Below, in pieces: positions 1-6,338 of a stretch of 13,741 nt of DNA. The DNA is from Halobacteriales archaeon SW_9_67_25. Lineage in GTDB: Archaea > Halobacteriota > Halobacteria > Halobacteriales > Haloarculaceae. The notes under the pieces were generated by a model, which saw nothing but the letters and a program-made list of their open reading frames with translations, was not told where the DNA came from and did not search any database. The position numbers and the translations under genes were made by a program. The stretch's first letter is position 1; each line of letters starts with the position of its first letter. The stretch is from the NCBI GenBank assembly GCA_003022745.1, contig PXSU01000141.1, positions 1 to 13,741 on the forward strand, read 5' to 3'.

Positions 1-241
1 CTTGCAGGAACTGGGTCGCGCCGAGTACCACGCCATCACCGACGAGGAGGCACTGGACGCGTTCCGGGAACTCAGCGAGGCCGAGGGCATCATCCCGGCA
101 CTGGAGCCGAGCCACGCCATCGCGCTCGCGAAGAAACTCGCCGAGAAGGACCGTCACGACACCCTGCTGGTCAACCTCTGTGGCCGGGGCGACAAGGACA
201 TGCAGACCGCCGCCGAGAAGTTCGACCTCGGGCCGTCGTGA
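1..241 (+). CDS. trpB: Tryptophan synthase beta chain, C-terminal end (partial)
   Basis: Only the last ~79 codons are present; the gene begins upstream of the window. TrpB makes L-tryptophan from indole and serine using pyridoxal phosphate, normally in complex with TrpA. The fragment has the family's C-terminal signatures: a TDEEAL segment followed by [15 protein letters not shown], which matches the Trp[13 protein letters not shown] block, and then [13 protein letters not shown], which matches the LVVNLSGRGDKD motif near the C-terminus. The TGA stop overlaps the GTG start of the next gene (GTGA), so the two are probably co-translated. Haloarchaeal trpB is often followed by trpA; here it is followed by a folate-type cyclohydrolase gene instead. 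This could therefore be a second trpB copy, but that cannot be judged from the fragment. Confidence 0.9.
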   Translation, partial: LQELGRAEYHAITDEEALDAFRELSEAEGIIPALEPSHAIALAKKLAEKDRHDTLLVNLCGRGDKDMQTAAEKFDLGPS

Positions 242-896
242 ACCCCGAGGAGTCGATCGCGGACCTGACCGTCCGCGAACTGCTCAACGGCGTCGCCTCC
301 CGGGAAGTCACACCCAGCGGGGGTGCCGTCGCTGCCGTCGGCGGCGCCGCGGGGCGGCGCTGTGCGAGATGACGTGTGTTCACACCCTGGCTGGCGTCGA
401 CGACGAGAGTGGTGACGACGCGGATACCGGTGACGGCGACCCGGACGGTCGGATTGCCGAACTCAGAGACTCCGAGGGAGAGCTGGCTGAGTGCCGTTCC
501 GACCTGCTGGCGCTCGCCGACGAGGACGTTGCTGCCGTCGAGTCTCTGCAATCGGCGTTCGCGGCTGCCGACGCGGTTGACGACGAGTCGGTCCAGCGGG
601 CCGCCGAGCACGCGACCGAGGTCCCGCTGGAGACGGCCGGGGCGTGCCGCGGGGTGCTCGGGGCCGCGGTGGTCGTGACCGACGCCGGCGCTCCGAACGC
701 CATCCCGGACGCAGGAACCGGGGCGTCGCTCGCCCACGCTGGCCTCCAGGCGGGCGTCTGGACCGCCCGGAGCAACCTCCCGTTGCTCGACGACGAGGAG
801 TTCGTGGCCGAGGCCCGGGAGCGGGGTAGCGACCTGCAGACGGCGGGTGCGAATCTCGTCGACCACGTCGCCGCCAACGTCCGCGAGACGTGGTGA
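238..896 (+). pseudogene. FchA-like cyclodeaminase/cyclohydrolase family protein, one-base frameshift
   Basis: The reading begins at GTG 238, inside the trpB stop, with [20 protein letters not shown] and TPSGGAVAAVGGAAG. This is the N-terminal signature of the formiminotransferase-cyclodeaminase / methenyl-THF cyclohydrolase family (PTPGGGSAAA-type loop). That frame stops at TGA 370-372. The frame beginning at 354 continues the family sequence with AALCEMTCVHTL through to TGA 894-896. Restoring one G to the GGGG run at 351-354 joins the halves into ~219 residues, the usual length for stand-alone FchA. The family converts 5,10-methenyl- to 10-formyl-tetrahydrofolate or deaminates formimino-THF in the cytosol. 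An acidic stretch (DDESGDDADTGDGDPDG) follows the first helix. The family call is good but the exact substrate is uncertain. The lesion may be a real pseudogene or a sequencing indel. Confidence 0.72.
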
Positions 897-897
897 G

Positions 898-1167
898 CTA
901 GCTGCTGTCCTCCGGTGTTCCCGTCTGCGGTTCGATCCCCGATTCGCTCTCGTCTGTCTCCCTGCGTCCGGTGACAGCCACCAGTCCCAGTGCTGTCGGG
1001 AGGACGACCCCGAATCCGAGGACGAACGCGACCCAGAAGTACTCGAACCCGAGTGCCATGAGCGTGAATGCAACGAGGAGTGTCCCGCCTGATGTCACAC
1101 CGGGGAGGACGGCGACTGCTGGTCCGTAGGTCTCTGCCTCGCGTTTCGGCGTCCATGTCGGAAGCAT
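898..1167 (-). CDS. Small two-helix membrane protein, hypothetical
   Basis: An 89-residue protein read from ATG 1165-1167. An in-frame TTG at 1197 would add ten residues, but ATG is preferred. It has a short polar N-terminus (MLPTWTPKREAETYG), two hydrophobic segments at about residues 16-40 and 43-65, and a hydrophilic acidic tail (GRRETDESESGIEPQTG). This pattern is common for small haloarchaeal integral membrane proteins of unknown function. Its stop lies one base from the stop of the convergent cyclohydrolase gene. Upstream on the same strand is the damaged thymidylate kinase gene, 79 bp away, with a perfect palindrome between them. I do not recognise the family and assign no function. 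Confidence 0.6.
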   Translation of the reverse strand: MLPTWTPKREAETYGPAVAVLPGVTSGGTLLVAFTLMALGFEYFWVAFVLGFGVVLPTALGLVAVTGRRETDESESGIEPQTGTPEDSS

Positions 1168-1205
1168 ACCTGACGATTGTCGGAGCAATGGGAGCAACGT
1201 TTGCC

Positions 1206-1217
1206 CAACATGTTGGA
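1206..1217. promoter_or_regulatory. 12-bp perfect palindrome, possible operator
   Basis: CCAACATGTTGG is an exact inverted repeat in the gap between the tmk stop and the small membrane protein gene. It sits about 40-50 bp upstream of that gene's ATG, where a repressor or activator could bind. I see no matching second copy in the window, so a role is speculative. Confidence 0.3.
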
Positions 1218-1246
1218 CCCCGGTCGCACAGGTGGCGTGCCCGAGG

Positions 1247-1793
1247 CTAGTCCTTCAGGAGTAACTCGACGTGTTTCTGGACGTCAGCACGCACGACGTC
1301 GGCCTCGCGGGTGGCGTCGACGCGGACGAACCGGTCGGGGTCGGCGGACGGTCTCGAACTTGTTGGTGGCGCCGCTCCGTTCGGCAGCCGTCTCGGGGTC
1401 GACATCCAGGTAGACGGTCGCGTCCGGCGGACGGGTCCAGGGCTGGTGAACCTCGCGGACGAACCCCACGGGGTCCTCGAACCGGCCGGCCAGCGACACC
1501 CCCTGATAGGCGTACCGGGAGTCCGAATAGCGGTCGGAGACGACGACCCGGTCCCGTTCCAGGGCCGGACGCACGGTGCCCGCGAGGTGGGCGGCGTGGT
1601 CGGCCGTGTAGAGAAAGAGTTCCGCGAGCGGGTCGGCCTCCGGGTCCCCGATAGAGCGGTCGACCGCCTCGCCGTACCAGGTGTCGGTCGGCTCGCACGT
1701 GAACACGGCGTCTTCAAGCGTGTCGGACTCCCGGAGCCTCTCGACGCAACTGCTCTTGCCTGCCCCGTCCAGCCCCTCCAGCGTCACGAGCAT
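1247..1793 (-). pseudogene. tmk: Thymidylate kinase, frameshifted and internally deleted
   Basis: dTMP kinase phosphorylates dTMP to dTDP using ATP and is needed for dTTP synthesis. Read from ATG 1793, the N-terminal part is intact: P-loop GLDGAGKS (residues 7-14), the EP of [12 protein letters not shown], the DRY motif at 87-89 ([15 protein letters not shown]), YLDVD at 128-132, and the lid-region [10 protein letters not shown]. After KFET the frame leaves the family sequence and stops at 1284. A different frame resumes with [18 protein letters not shown] and ends at TAG 1247. About 15 residues normally separate KFE from the PDRFVRVDA block, and they are absent. So this looks like a deletion of roughly 45 bases that is not a multiple of three, not a single-base slip. 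The gene is divergent from tenA. As written it should not give a normal enzyme. Confidence 0.85.
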
Positions 1794-1814
1794 GCTGTCC
1801 TCTCGGCGGGCGAG

Positions 1815-1822
1815 TACCTAAA
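1815..1822 (-). promoter_or_regulatory. Candidate TATA box for tmk
   Basis: On the minus strand TTTAGGTA lies 22-29 nt upstream of the tmk ATG. This is the spacing expected for a leaderless haloarchaeal transcript starting at or very near the ATG. No transcript data are available. Confidence 0.4.
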
Positions 1823-1831
1823 CTTCCGGGG

Positions 1832-1856
1832 TATAATCAAGTTATAGTAGTAACTT
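1832..1856. promoter_or_regulatory. Overlapping inverted repeats in the tmk-tenA divergent promoter
   Basis: Two inverted repeats share this AT-rich stretch. One is TATAA (1832-1836) with TTATA (1842-1846). The other is AAGTTA (1839-1844) with TAACTT (1851-1856), separated by TAGTAG. They abut the tenA TATA-like element and lie just upstream of the tmk one, so a bound regulator could affect both genes. A thiamine-responsive regulator is a reasonable guess given tenA, but nothing in the sequence names it. Confidence 0.4.
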
Positions 1857-1860
1857 ATAT
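1855..1860 (+). promoter_or_regulatory. Candidate TATA box for tenA
   Basis: TTATAT lies 26-31 nt upstream of the tenA ATG (1886), consistent with a leaderless or nearly leaderless transcript. It directly follows the AAGTTA/TAACTT inverted repeat, with two bases shared. Confidence 0.45.
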
Positions 1861-1885
1861 CAGCGAGCCTCGACCACGGACGGGT

Positions 1886-2551
1886 ATGAGCTTCACCGAC
1901 GACCTCGAACCGGTCGCGGAACCCATCTGGGAGGCCATCCTCGACCATCCGATGGTCGAGCAACTGGGCGAGGGAACGCTCGACGAGGAGCCGTTCAGGT
2001 ACTGGGTCAGGCAGGACTACGTCTACCTGGTCGAGTACTCGCGGGTGTTCGCCCACGGGGCAGCCAGCGCGCCCGGCCTGGACCGGATGGGCACGTTCGC
2101 GGAATTGCTCGACGCCACCATCAACACGGAGATGGACCTGCACCGCGAGTACGCCGCGGAGTTCGGCCTCTCGGCGGCCGACCTCGAAGCGACGGAACCG
2201 TCGCCGACGACGCGGGCGTACACGGATTTCCTCGTGCGGGTGGCCGCGACGGGGACCTTCGGCGACCTCGTGGCCGCCCTCTTGCCGTGCATGTGGGGCT
2301 TCAACGAGACGGGCAAGCGTCTGGCCGCCCGGAGAATGCCGGACCACGAGCAGTACGCAGCCTGGATTAAGATGTACGCCGGCGAGGATTTTTCGGAACT
2401 CGCGGAGTGGTGCAGGGGTCTGATGGACGACGTGGCGGCCGACGCCACTGCGACCGAGCGCGAGCGCTACACCGACCTGTTCCGGACCTCCGCCCGCTAC
2501 GAGTACCGCTTCTGGGACGCCGCCTGGCGAGGCGAGGAGTGGTCGGTGTGA
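1886..2551 (+). CDS. tenA: TenA family aminopyrimidine aminohydrolase / thiaminase II
   Basis: The protein has 221 residues, the normal TenA length. TenA enzymes hydrolyse aminopyrimidine breakdown products of thiamine to HMP, allowing salvage, and can split thiamine itself. The residues known for catalysis in the family are present: Asp44 and Tyr47 in RYWVRQDYVYL, the nucleophile Cys135 in LLPCMWGF, and Glu206 in ARYEYRFWDAAW. It is therefore predicted to be an active cytosolic enzyme. The ATG at 1886 has a TATA-like box at leaderless spacing. Its stop overlaps the GTG of a TenA-like mini-gene, followed without gap by an SSS transporter. This suggests an operon for uptake and hydrolysis of a thiamine-related compound. 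The choice between salvage hydrolase and thiaminase cannot be made from sequence alone. Confidence 0.93.
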   Translation: MSFTDDLEPVAEPIWEAILDHPMVEQLGEGTLDEEPFRYWVRQDYVYLVEYSRVFAHGAASAPGLDRMGTFAELLDATINTEMDLHREYAAEFGLSAADLEATEPSPTTRAYTDFLVRVAATGTFGDLVAALLPCMWGFNETGKRLAARRMPDHEQYAAWIKMYAGEDFSELAEWCRGLMDDVAADATATERERYTDLFRTSARYEYRFWDAAWRGEEWSV

Positions 2552-2802
2552 CCGGGGACGGCGAGACCGCAACCGGGACGGTTCCCGACAGCTACGACGA
2601 CTACGCAGCCACGCGGGCGGACCCGCGGTTCACCGACTGGCTCCGCGAGCGGGCCGGCGCGGACTGGGCGGCGGCCACCGACCACCGCTTCACCCGCGAA
2701 CTCGGCCGGGGCGACCTCGACGACGCGGTCTTCCGGCGGACGGTCGAACTCGAAGTCGCCTTCTTCGACGCGGCGTACGACGCAAACCCGGGTGAGCCGT
2801 AG
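2548..2802 (+). CDS. TenA-like mini-protein lacking the catalytic core
   Basis: An 84-residue product from GTG 2548, overlapping the tenA stop by GTGA. The first half (WAAATDHRFTRELGRGDLDD) aligns with the TenA opening region (WEAILDHPMVEQLGEGTLDE in the neighbour). The second half (FRRTVELEVAFFDAAY) aligns with the TenA C-terminal helix (FRTSARYEYRFWDAAW). The roughly 130 residues between them in TenA, including the catalytic Asp and Cys, are missing, while the Glu of the last helix is kept. The simplest inference is a second tenA copy that lost its centre in frame. The alternative is a real short regulatory or structural partner. Its stop is directly followed by the transporter ATG, so it remains embedded in the operon. 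No enzyme activity is expected. Confidence 0.7.
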   Translation: MTGDGETATGTVPDSYDDYAATRADPRFTDWLRERAGADWAAATDHRFTRELGRGDLDDAVFRRTVELEVAFFDAAYDANPGEP

Positions 2803-4338
2803 ATGGTGGCCACGAGGCTCGCGCTCGGACTGACCGTCGCGGTGCTGGCCGGATTCACCGGGGTCGGGCTCTGGTATGCCCGGGGCCGGATCGACACCTC
2901 CGAGGAGTTCATCACCGCCCGGAACTCGGCGCGCGAGGGGCGGCTGACGGCGACGCTTATCGCCTCGGTGATGGGTGTGTGGATACTGCTGGCCGCTCCA
3001 GAGGCCGGCGCGAGTTTCGGTATCGCGGCCGTGCTCGGCTACGCCGTCGGCGAGGCGATCCCGATGGTGGCCTACGCGAAACTCGGGCCGCGAATCCGCG
3101 AGTTGATCCCCGAGGGACACTCGATGACCGAGTACGCCCACGCCCGCTACGGGGCGGCGATGTACGGGTTCGTCGTCCTCGTCAGCGGCCTCTACATGTT
3201 CGTCTTCGTCGCCGCCGAACTGACGGGCATCGCCCGGGCACTCTCGCTGGTCGCTGGCGTCCCGCAGTGGCAGACGGCGACCCTCGTCGGCGGGTTCGTC
3301 CTCCTGTATACCGGCTACGGCGGCCTACGTGCAAGCATCTTTACCGACACGATCCAGGCGCTGCTGGTCCTCCCGTTGCTGGTCGCTGCGGCCGCCGGCG
3401 CGGTACTCGCGCTGGGGGGGACCGGTGCCGTCTACGGGAGCGTCGCTGCCGTCGACCCGGCACTGCTCGACCCGGCATTTGCCGCGGGCGTCCAGTTCGG
3501 GCTGGCGCTGGCGTTCGCAATCACCGGCGCGGAACTGCTCAACCAGACCTGGTGGCAGCGCATCTACGCCGGCACCGACGGGTCGACCGTCGCGCGGGGG
3601 TTCCGGACCGCCTCGGTTGCCAACGGGCTTGTCGTCTTCCTCGCGGCCATCTTCGGCCTCGTGGCAGTCGGGTACGCCGACGTCGTCACCGACATCACCA
3701 GCGCAGGATACAACGCCGATGTCGCCCTTTTCCTCCTGCTCGAGGCGGCGTTCCCCGCATGGGTCTCCCTCGCAGTCGTGTTGCTGGCCCTGTTGCTCGT
3801 GATGAGTTCGGTCGACACGCTGTTCAACGCGCTGGCCAGTCTCGTGACGGCCGACCTCCCGCGCTTGCTGGCCGGCCCCGACGACCGGACGCTCCGGCTG
3901 GGTGCGCGGGCGTTGACGCTCGTCGTCGCCGTCGCCGCCATCTACGTGAGCCTGCGCGCCCGGAGCGTCCTCCGGCTGTTCTTCCTCGCGGACCTGCTCG
4001 GGGCCGCCGTCGCGGTTCCGCTCCTCGCCGGGCTCTACTCGACGCGGCTGACCGGGGCGGGTGCGCTGCTCAGCAGTCTCCTCGGTCTCGGGGTCGGGCT
4101 GACGTTCTTCCCCGACTTCCGCGGACTCCTGTCCGCGCTTCCGGTCGTCGGCGGGGCCCTGCCGGCTGCGGACCCGCTGTATCTCACCTCCTTTGCCGGC
4201 GCCTTCCTCGGCTCCGCCGGCGCGACGCTGGTCGCCGCCCGCCTCTCCTCCGCGGAGTTCGACCTCGCGACCCTCTCCCGGGACATCCGGCGACTCGACG
4301 AACCGCCGGCCACCGACGGCGGGGAGGTGTCCGACTGA
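2803..4338 (+). CDS. Sodium:solute symporter (SSS) family transporter
   Basis: A 511-residue, highly hydrophobic protein with about 12-13 membrane segments, a typical SSS length. SSS hallmarks are visible: YTGYGGLRASIFTDTIQ (169-185), resembling the GGL..V..TD..Q signature; WWQRIYAG (250-257); and MSSVDTLFNALASLVTAD (334-351), matching the conserved segment that forms the second sodium site in LeuT-fold SSS proteins. It imports a small solute with sodium across the cell membrane. The ATG follows the preceding stop with no gap and the stop overlaps the next small gene by one base, so it belongs to the tenA operon. From context the substrate may be a thiamine precursor or pyrimidine. SSS transporters have been tied to thiamine salvage by gene context before, but the substrate here is inferred only. 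Confidence 0.88.
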   Translation: MVATRLALGLTVAVLAGFTGVGLWYARGRIDTSEEFITARNSAREGRLTATLIASVMGVWILLAAPEAGASFGIAAVLGYAVGEAIPMVAYAKLGPRIRELIPEGHSMTEYAHARYGAAMYGFVVLVSGLYMFVFVAAELTGIARALSLVAGVPQWQTATLVGGFVLLYTGYGGLRASIFTDTIQALLVLPLLVAAAAGAVLALGGTGAVYGSVAAVDPALLDPAFAAGVQFGLALAFAITGAELLNQTWWQRIYAGTDGSTVARGFRTASVANGLVVFLAAIFGLVAVGYADVVTDITSAGYNADVALFLLLEAAFPAWVSLAVVLLALLLVMSSVDTLFNALASLVTADLPRLLAGPDDRTLRLGARALTLVVAVAAIYVSLRARSVLRLFFLADLLGAAVAVPLLAGLYSTRLTGAGALLSSLLGLGVGLTFFPDFRGLLSALPVVGGALPAADPLYLTSFAGAFLGSAGATLVAARLSSAEFDLATLSRDIRRLDEPPATDGGEVSD

Positions 4339-4454
4339 TGGCGATGGGACAGGCGGCCTTCGCGGCCGTCCTGTGGGGAGCAATCCTCGGCGTGTTCCTG
4401 GTGTTTTGCTACGAGGTGTACGTCGTCGGCCGTGACGCCGGCTGGGTCGGGTAG
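4338..4454 (+). CDS. 38-residue single-pass membrane peptide, possible SSS accessory subunit
   Basis: The ATG at 4338 shares one base with the transporter's TGA (TGATG), and the frame runs to TAG 4452-4454. The product starts MAMGQAAFAAVLWGAILGVF and continues LVFCYEVYVVGRDAGWVG. It has one hydrophobic helix (about residues 6-28) and a short polar tail. The tight coupling argues for translation together with the symporter. Some SSS transporters have small membrane partners (YhdT with PanF, DUF4212 proteins), but those are longer and I see no sequence match. It is too short for routine gene callers; the evidence is the overlap, composition and membrane segment. Confidence 0.55.
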   Translation: MAMGQAAFAAVLWGAILGVFLVFCYEVYVVGRDAGWVG

Positions 4455-4487
4455 CGGGGCGGTATTACTTGGTGGTATGAATGAGTG

Positions 4488-4493
4488 TTATAA
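4488..4493 (+). promoter_or_regulatory. Possible TATA box for the NRAMP-like gene
   Basis: TTATAA lies 38-43 nt upstream of ATG 4531, which would allow a short leader of about 10-15 nt. It suggests that the NRAMP-like gene can be transcribed separately from the tenA operon. The TTTTTT run at 4501-4506 just after it could alternatively mark termination of the upstream transcript. Confidence 0.3.
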
Positions 4494-4530
4494 CGGTAGG
4501 TTTTTTCCGCGGGACTGTCCAGGTCGGACG

Positions 4531-5789
4531 ATGGGTAGCGAGCCACCCGCAGACGTCACGGCCGTCCGCGAGGGCACAGTCGCCGAATACATCCGCGAGA
4601 TGGGGCCGACGTGGGTCGCGGGCGCCATCGCGGCCGGCCCGGCGACTATCGCCAGCCTCGTCACCGCCGGAGCCCTCTTTGGCTACGACCTGCTGTGGGT
4701 GGTCGTCCTCTCGGCGGGTGCGGGCGCGCTCGCTCAGTACCTCGCGATGCGCCTGGGACTGCTCACCGAAGACGGCATCGTCGCGGTCGTCGAGGAGTAC
4801 CTCGGCGAGTGGTGGGCGTGGCTGCTGGTGGCCGACGTCGTGCTCGCCGCCGGCGTCGCGCAACTGGTCATCATGAAGACCGTCGCCACCGTCTCGGGGA
4901 CCATAACGGGCATCGACGCCCGTCTCTGGGGCGTCGTCTGGGCGCTTCTCCTGGCCGCCGGGTTGGCCGGTCGGGGCTACCGGTTCGTCGAACTCGTCGC
5001 GAAGGTGCTGGTCGTGGCCATCGTGGTCGCGTTCCTCGCCAGTCTCGTCGTCGTTCCGGTCGACCCCGGCGCGGCGGCAGCCGGCCTCGTCCCCTCGGTC
5101 CCGCCGGGCGGGGCCATCGTCTCGGCTGCCATCCTCGGGGGCGCCGTCCACATCACCCTCATCACGATGCAGTCCTACACGATGCGCGCCCGGGAGTGGA
5201 CCAGAGAGGAGTACGGCCTGGCTACCTTCGACGTCGGGGCCTCGATGCTCGCGGCCTTCGGCGTCTACAGCCTCGCCATCTTCCTCGTGACCGCGAGCGT
5301 GCTGGAGTCGGGCGACCTGACGCCGGTCGCGGCCGCGGAGGCGCTCGGGCCGCTCGTGGGCGACCGCGCACGGTTGCTCTTCCTGCTCGGACTGTGGGGC
5401 GCAGCCGTCTCGACGCTCGGGGGCAACACCGTCGTCCCGCCGTATCTGCTCGCCGACAAACTCGGCTGGGGGACGAGCATCGCGGACGACCGCTACCGCG
5501 GGCTGGTCGCTGCTGTCGCCCTCGTGTCGGCGGGACTCCCTTCGCCATCGCGGTCGTTCTCTACCTGCTCAACTCCGGAGCGGTTCCCGAGTCGAACTCG
5601 ACGCCCGCAAACCTGGGCGGGCTGGCCCTGCTCGCCGTCACGGGCGTCCTCGCGGCGAACTTCGTCCGCGAGCAGGTGGCTGCCGGGCTCACCCCGCTCT
5701 CGGGTGTCGTCCTCGCGGTTGCCGTGGTCGTGCTGCTGGCTACCCTCGGAGTTGTCGTGAAGTTCGGCCGGACGGCGGCCGCAGGGTAA
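4531..5789 (+). pseudogene. NRAMP-like transporter with non-canonical metal site, one-base frameshift
   Basis: Read from ATG 4531 (MGSEPPADVT). The start of the membrane domain, AAGPATIASLVTAGALFGYD (residues 34-53), aligns with NRAMP helix 1, and GGAVHITLITMQ (203-214) with helix 6. The family's DPGN metal motif is GPAT here and MPH is AVH, so the usual Asp, Asn and Met ligands are all replaced. Classical Mn/Fe transport is doubtful. The first frame departs after VALVSAG near 5534 and stops at 5760. The frame containing TPFAIAVVLYLLNSGAVPES carries the last membrane segments to TAA 5787-5789. Adding one base (for example a G to the GGG at 5532-5534) gives about 420 residues, a normal NRAMP length. 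It may be a pseudogene or a sequencing indel. It lies 76 bp behind the tenA-SSS operon, so related transport is possible. Confidence 0.72.
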
Positions 5790-5882
5790 GCAAAAACCCC
5801 GACGCCGACGGTCTGATTGGACAATAGAGACAAGCGTTGCGTGTTGTTGCGGGTCAAACGTTCAAGACTCTGTGTGAAAAAC

Positions 5883-6305
5883 ATGCATACAGGAATGACC
5901 GGGTCCGGGCGGGCGGTAGATGTCGAAGTGAACGTCTTCGAGGTCGACGATACCGTCGTGTTCAAGCACTATTTCGAGGACGAGAAGGTTTTTGCCCGGT
6001 TGAAACCCTTCTACAACCACAGTCAGTATCGGTTCGACGTGCCGCCCGAGGAGTTTGCGGAGCTGCGTTCGTTCCTGGCCGAGCACGGCTACGAGTTGGT
6101 CGTTGTTGAGGCAGTCTCGAAGTTCGTTGTCGTCGTCGAGAAGTATACCGCCCACCCGGAGAATATCTTCACAGACTCGGTGATGCAACGTAGCACCGAC
6201 GGCCACAACTGTTTCTTGTTAACCGACCAGTACGCCGTCGCAGGGGCAGTTGCCGAAGGCGCGACACGTCTCTCGGACATCGACCTCCCGAACCCGTTTC
6301 GATGA
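5883..6305 (+). CDS. Conserved-type haloarchaeal hypothetical protein
   Basis: From ATG 5883 the product has 140 residues; ATG 5895 (MTGSGRAVDV) is an alternative start. It is soluble, with mixed alpha/beta composition and no signal peptide or membrane helix. The order is a beta-rich start (VDVEVNVFEVDDTVVFKHYF), a helix with YNHSQYRFDVPPEEF, a beta core (YELVVVEAVSKFVVVVEKYT), and a C-terminal part with CFLLTDQYAVAGAVAEGATR. I recall similar uncharacterised small proteins in haloarchaea, but I know no function and no catalytic motif is evident. The 93-bp gap upstream holds no clear TATA box. It ends 33 bp from the convergent DUF2306-like gene. Confidence 0.7.
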   Translation: MHTGMTGSGRAVDVEVNVFEVDDTVVFKHYFEDEKVFARLKPFYNHSQYRFDVPPEEFAELRSFLAEHGYELVVVEAVSKFVVVVEKYTAHPENIFTDSVMQRSTDGHNCFLLTDQYAVAGAVAEGATRLSDIDLPNPFR

Positions 6306-6338
6306 CGGCTCTTGCGAGCAGGTTTTCGCCCAGCAGTC

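Noticed and set aside
2979..4454. 491-codon plus-strand frame overlapping the SSS transporter
   Set aside because: The Arg-rich product is an alternative-frame artefact; only its last 38 codons, from ATG 4338, are kept as a separate small gene.
4501..4506. TTTTTT run as a firm transcription terminator
   Set aside because: Only six T's, with no stem before them and a TATA-like element alongside; it is mentioned but not called.
6306..6338. Bidirectional terminator between convergent genes
   Set aside because: The 33-bp gap has only one short T run (TTTT) and no convincing hairpin.
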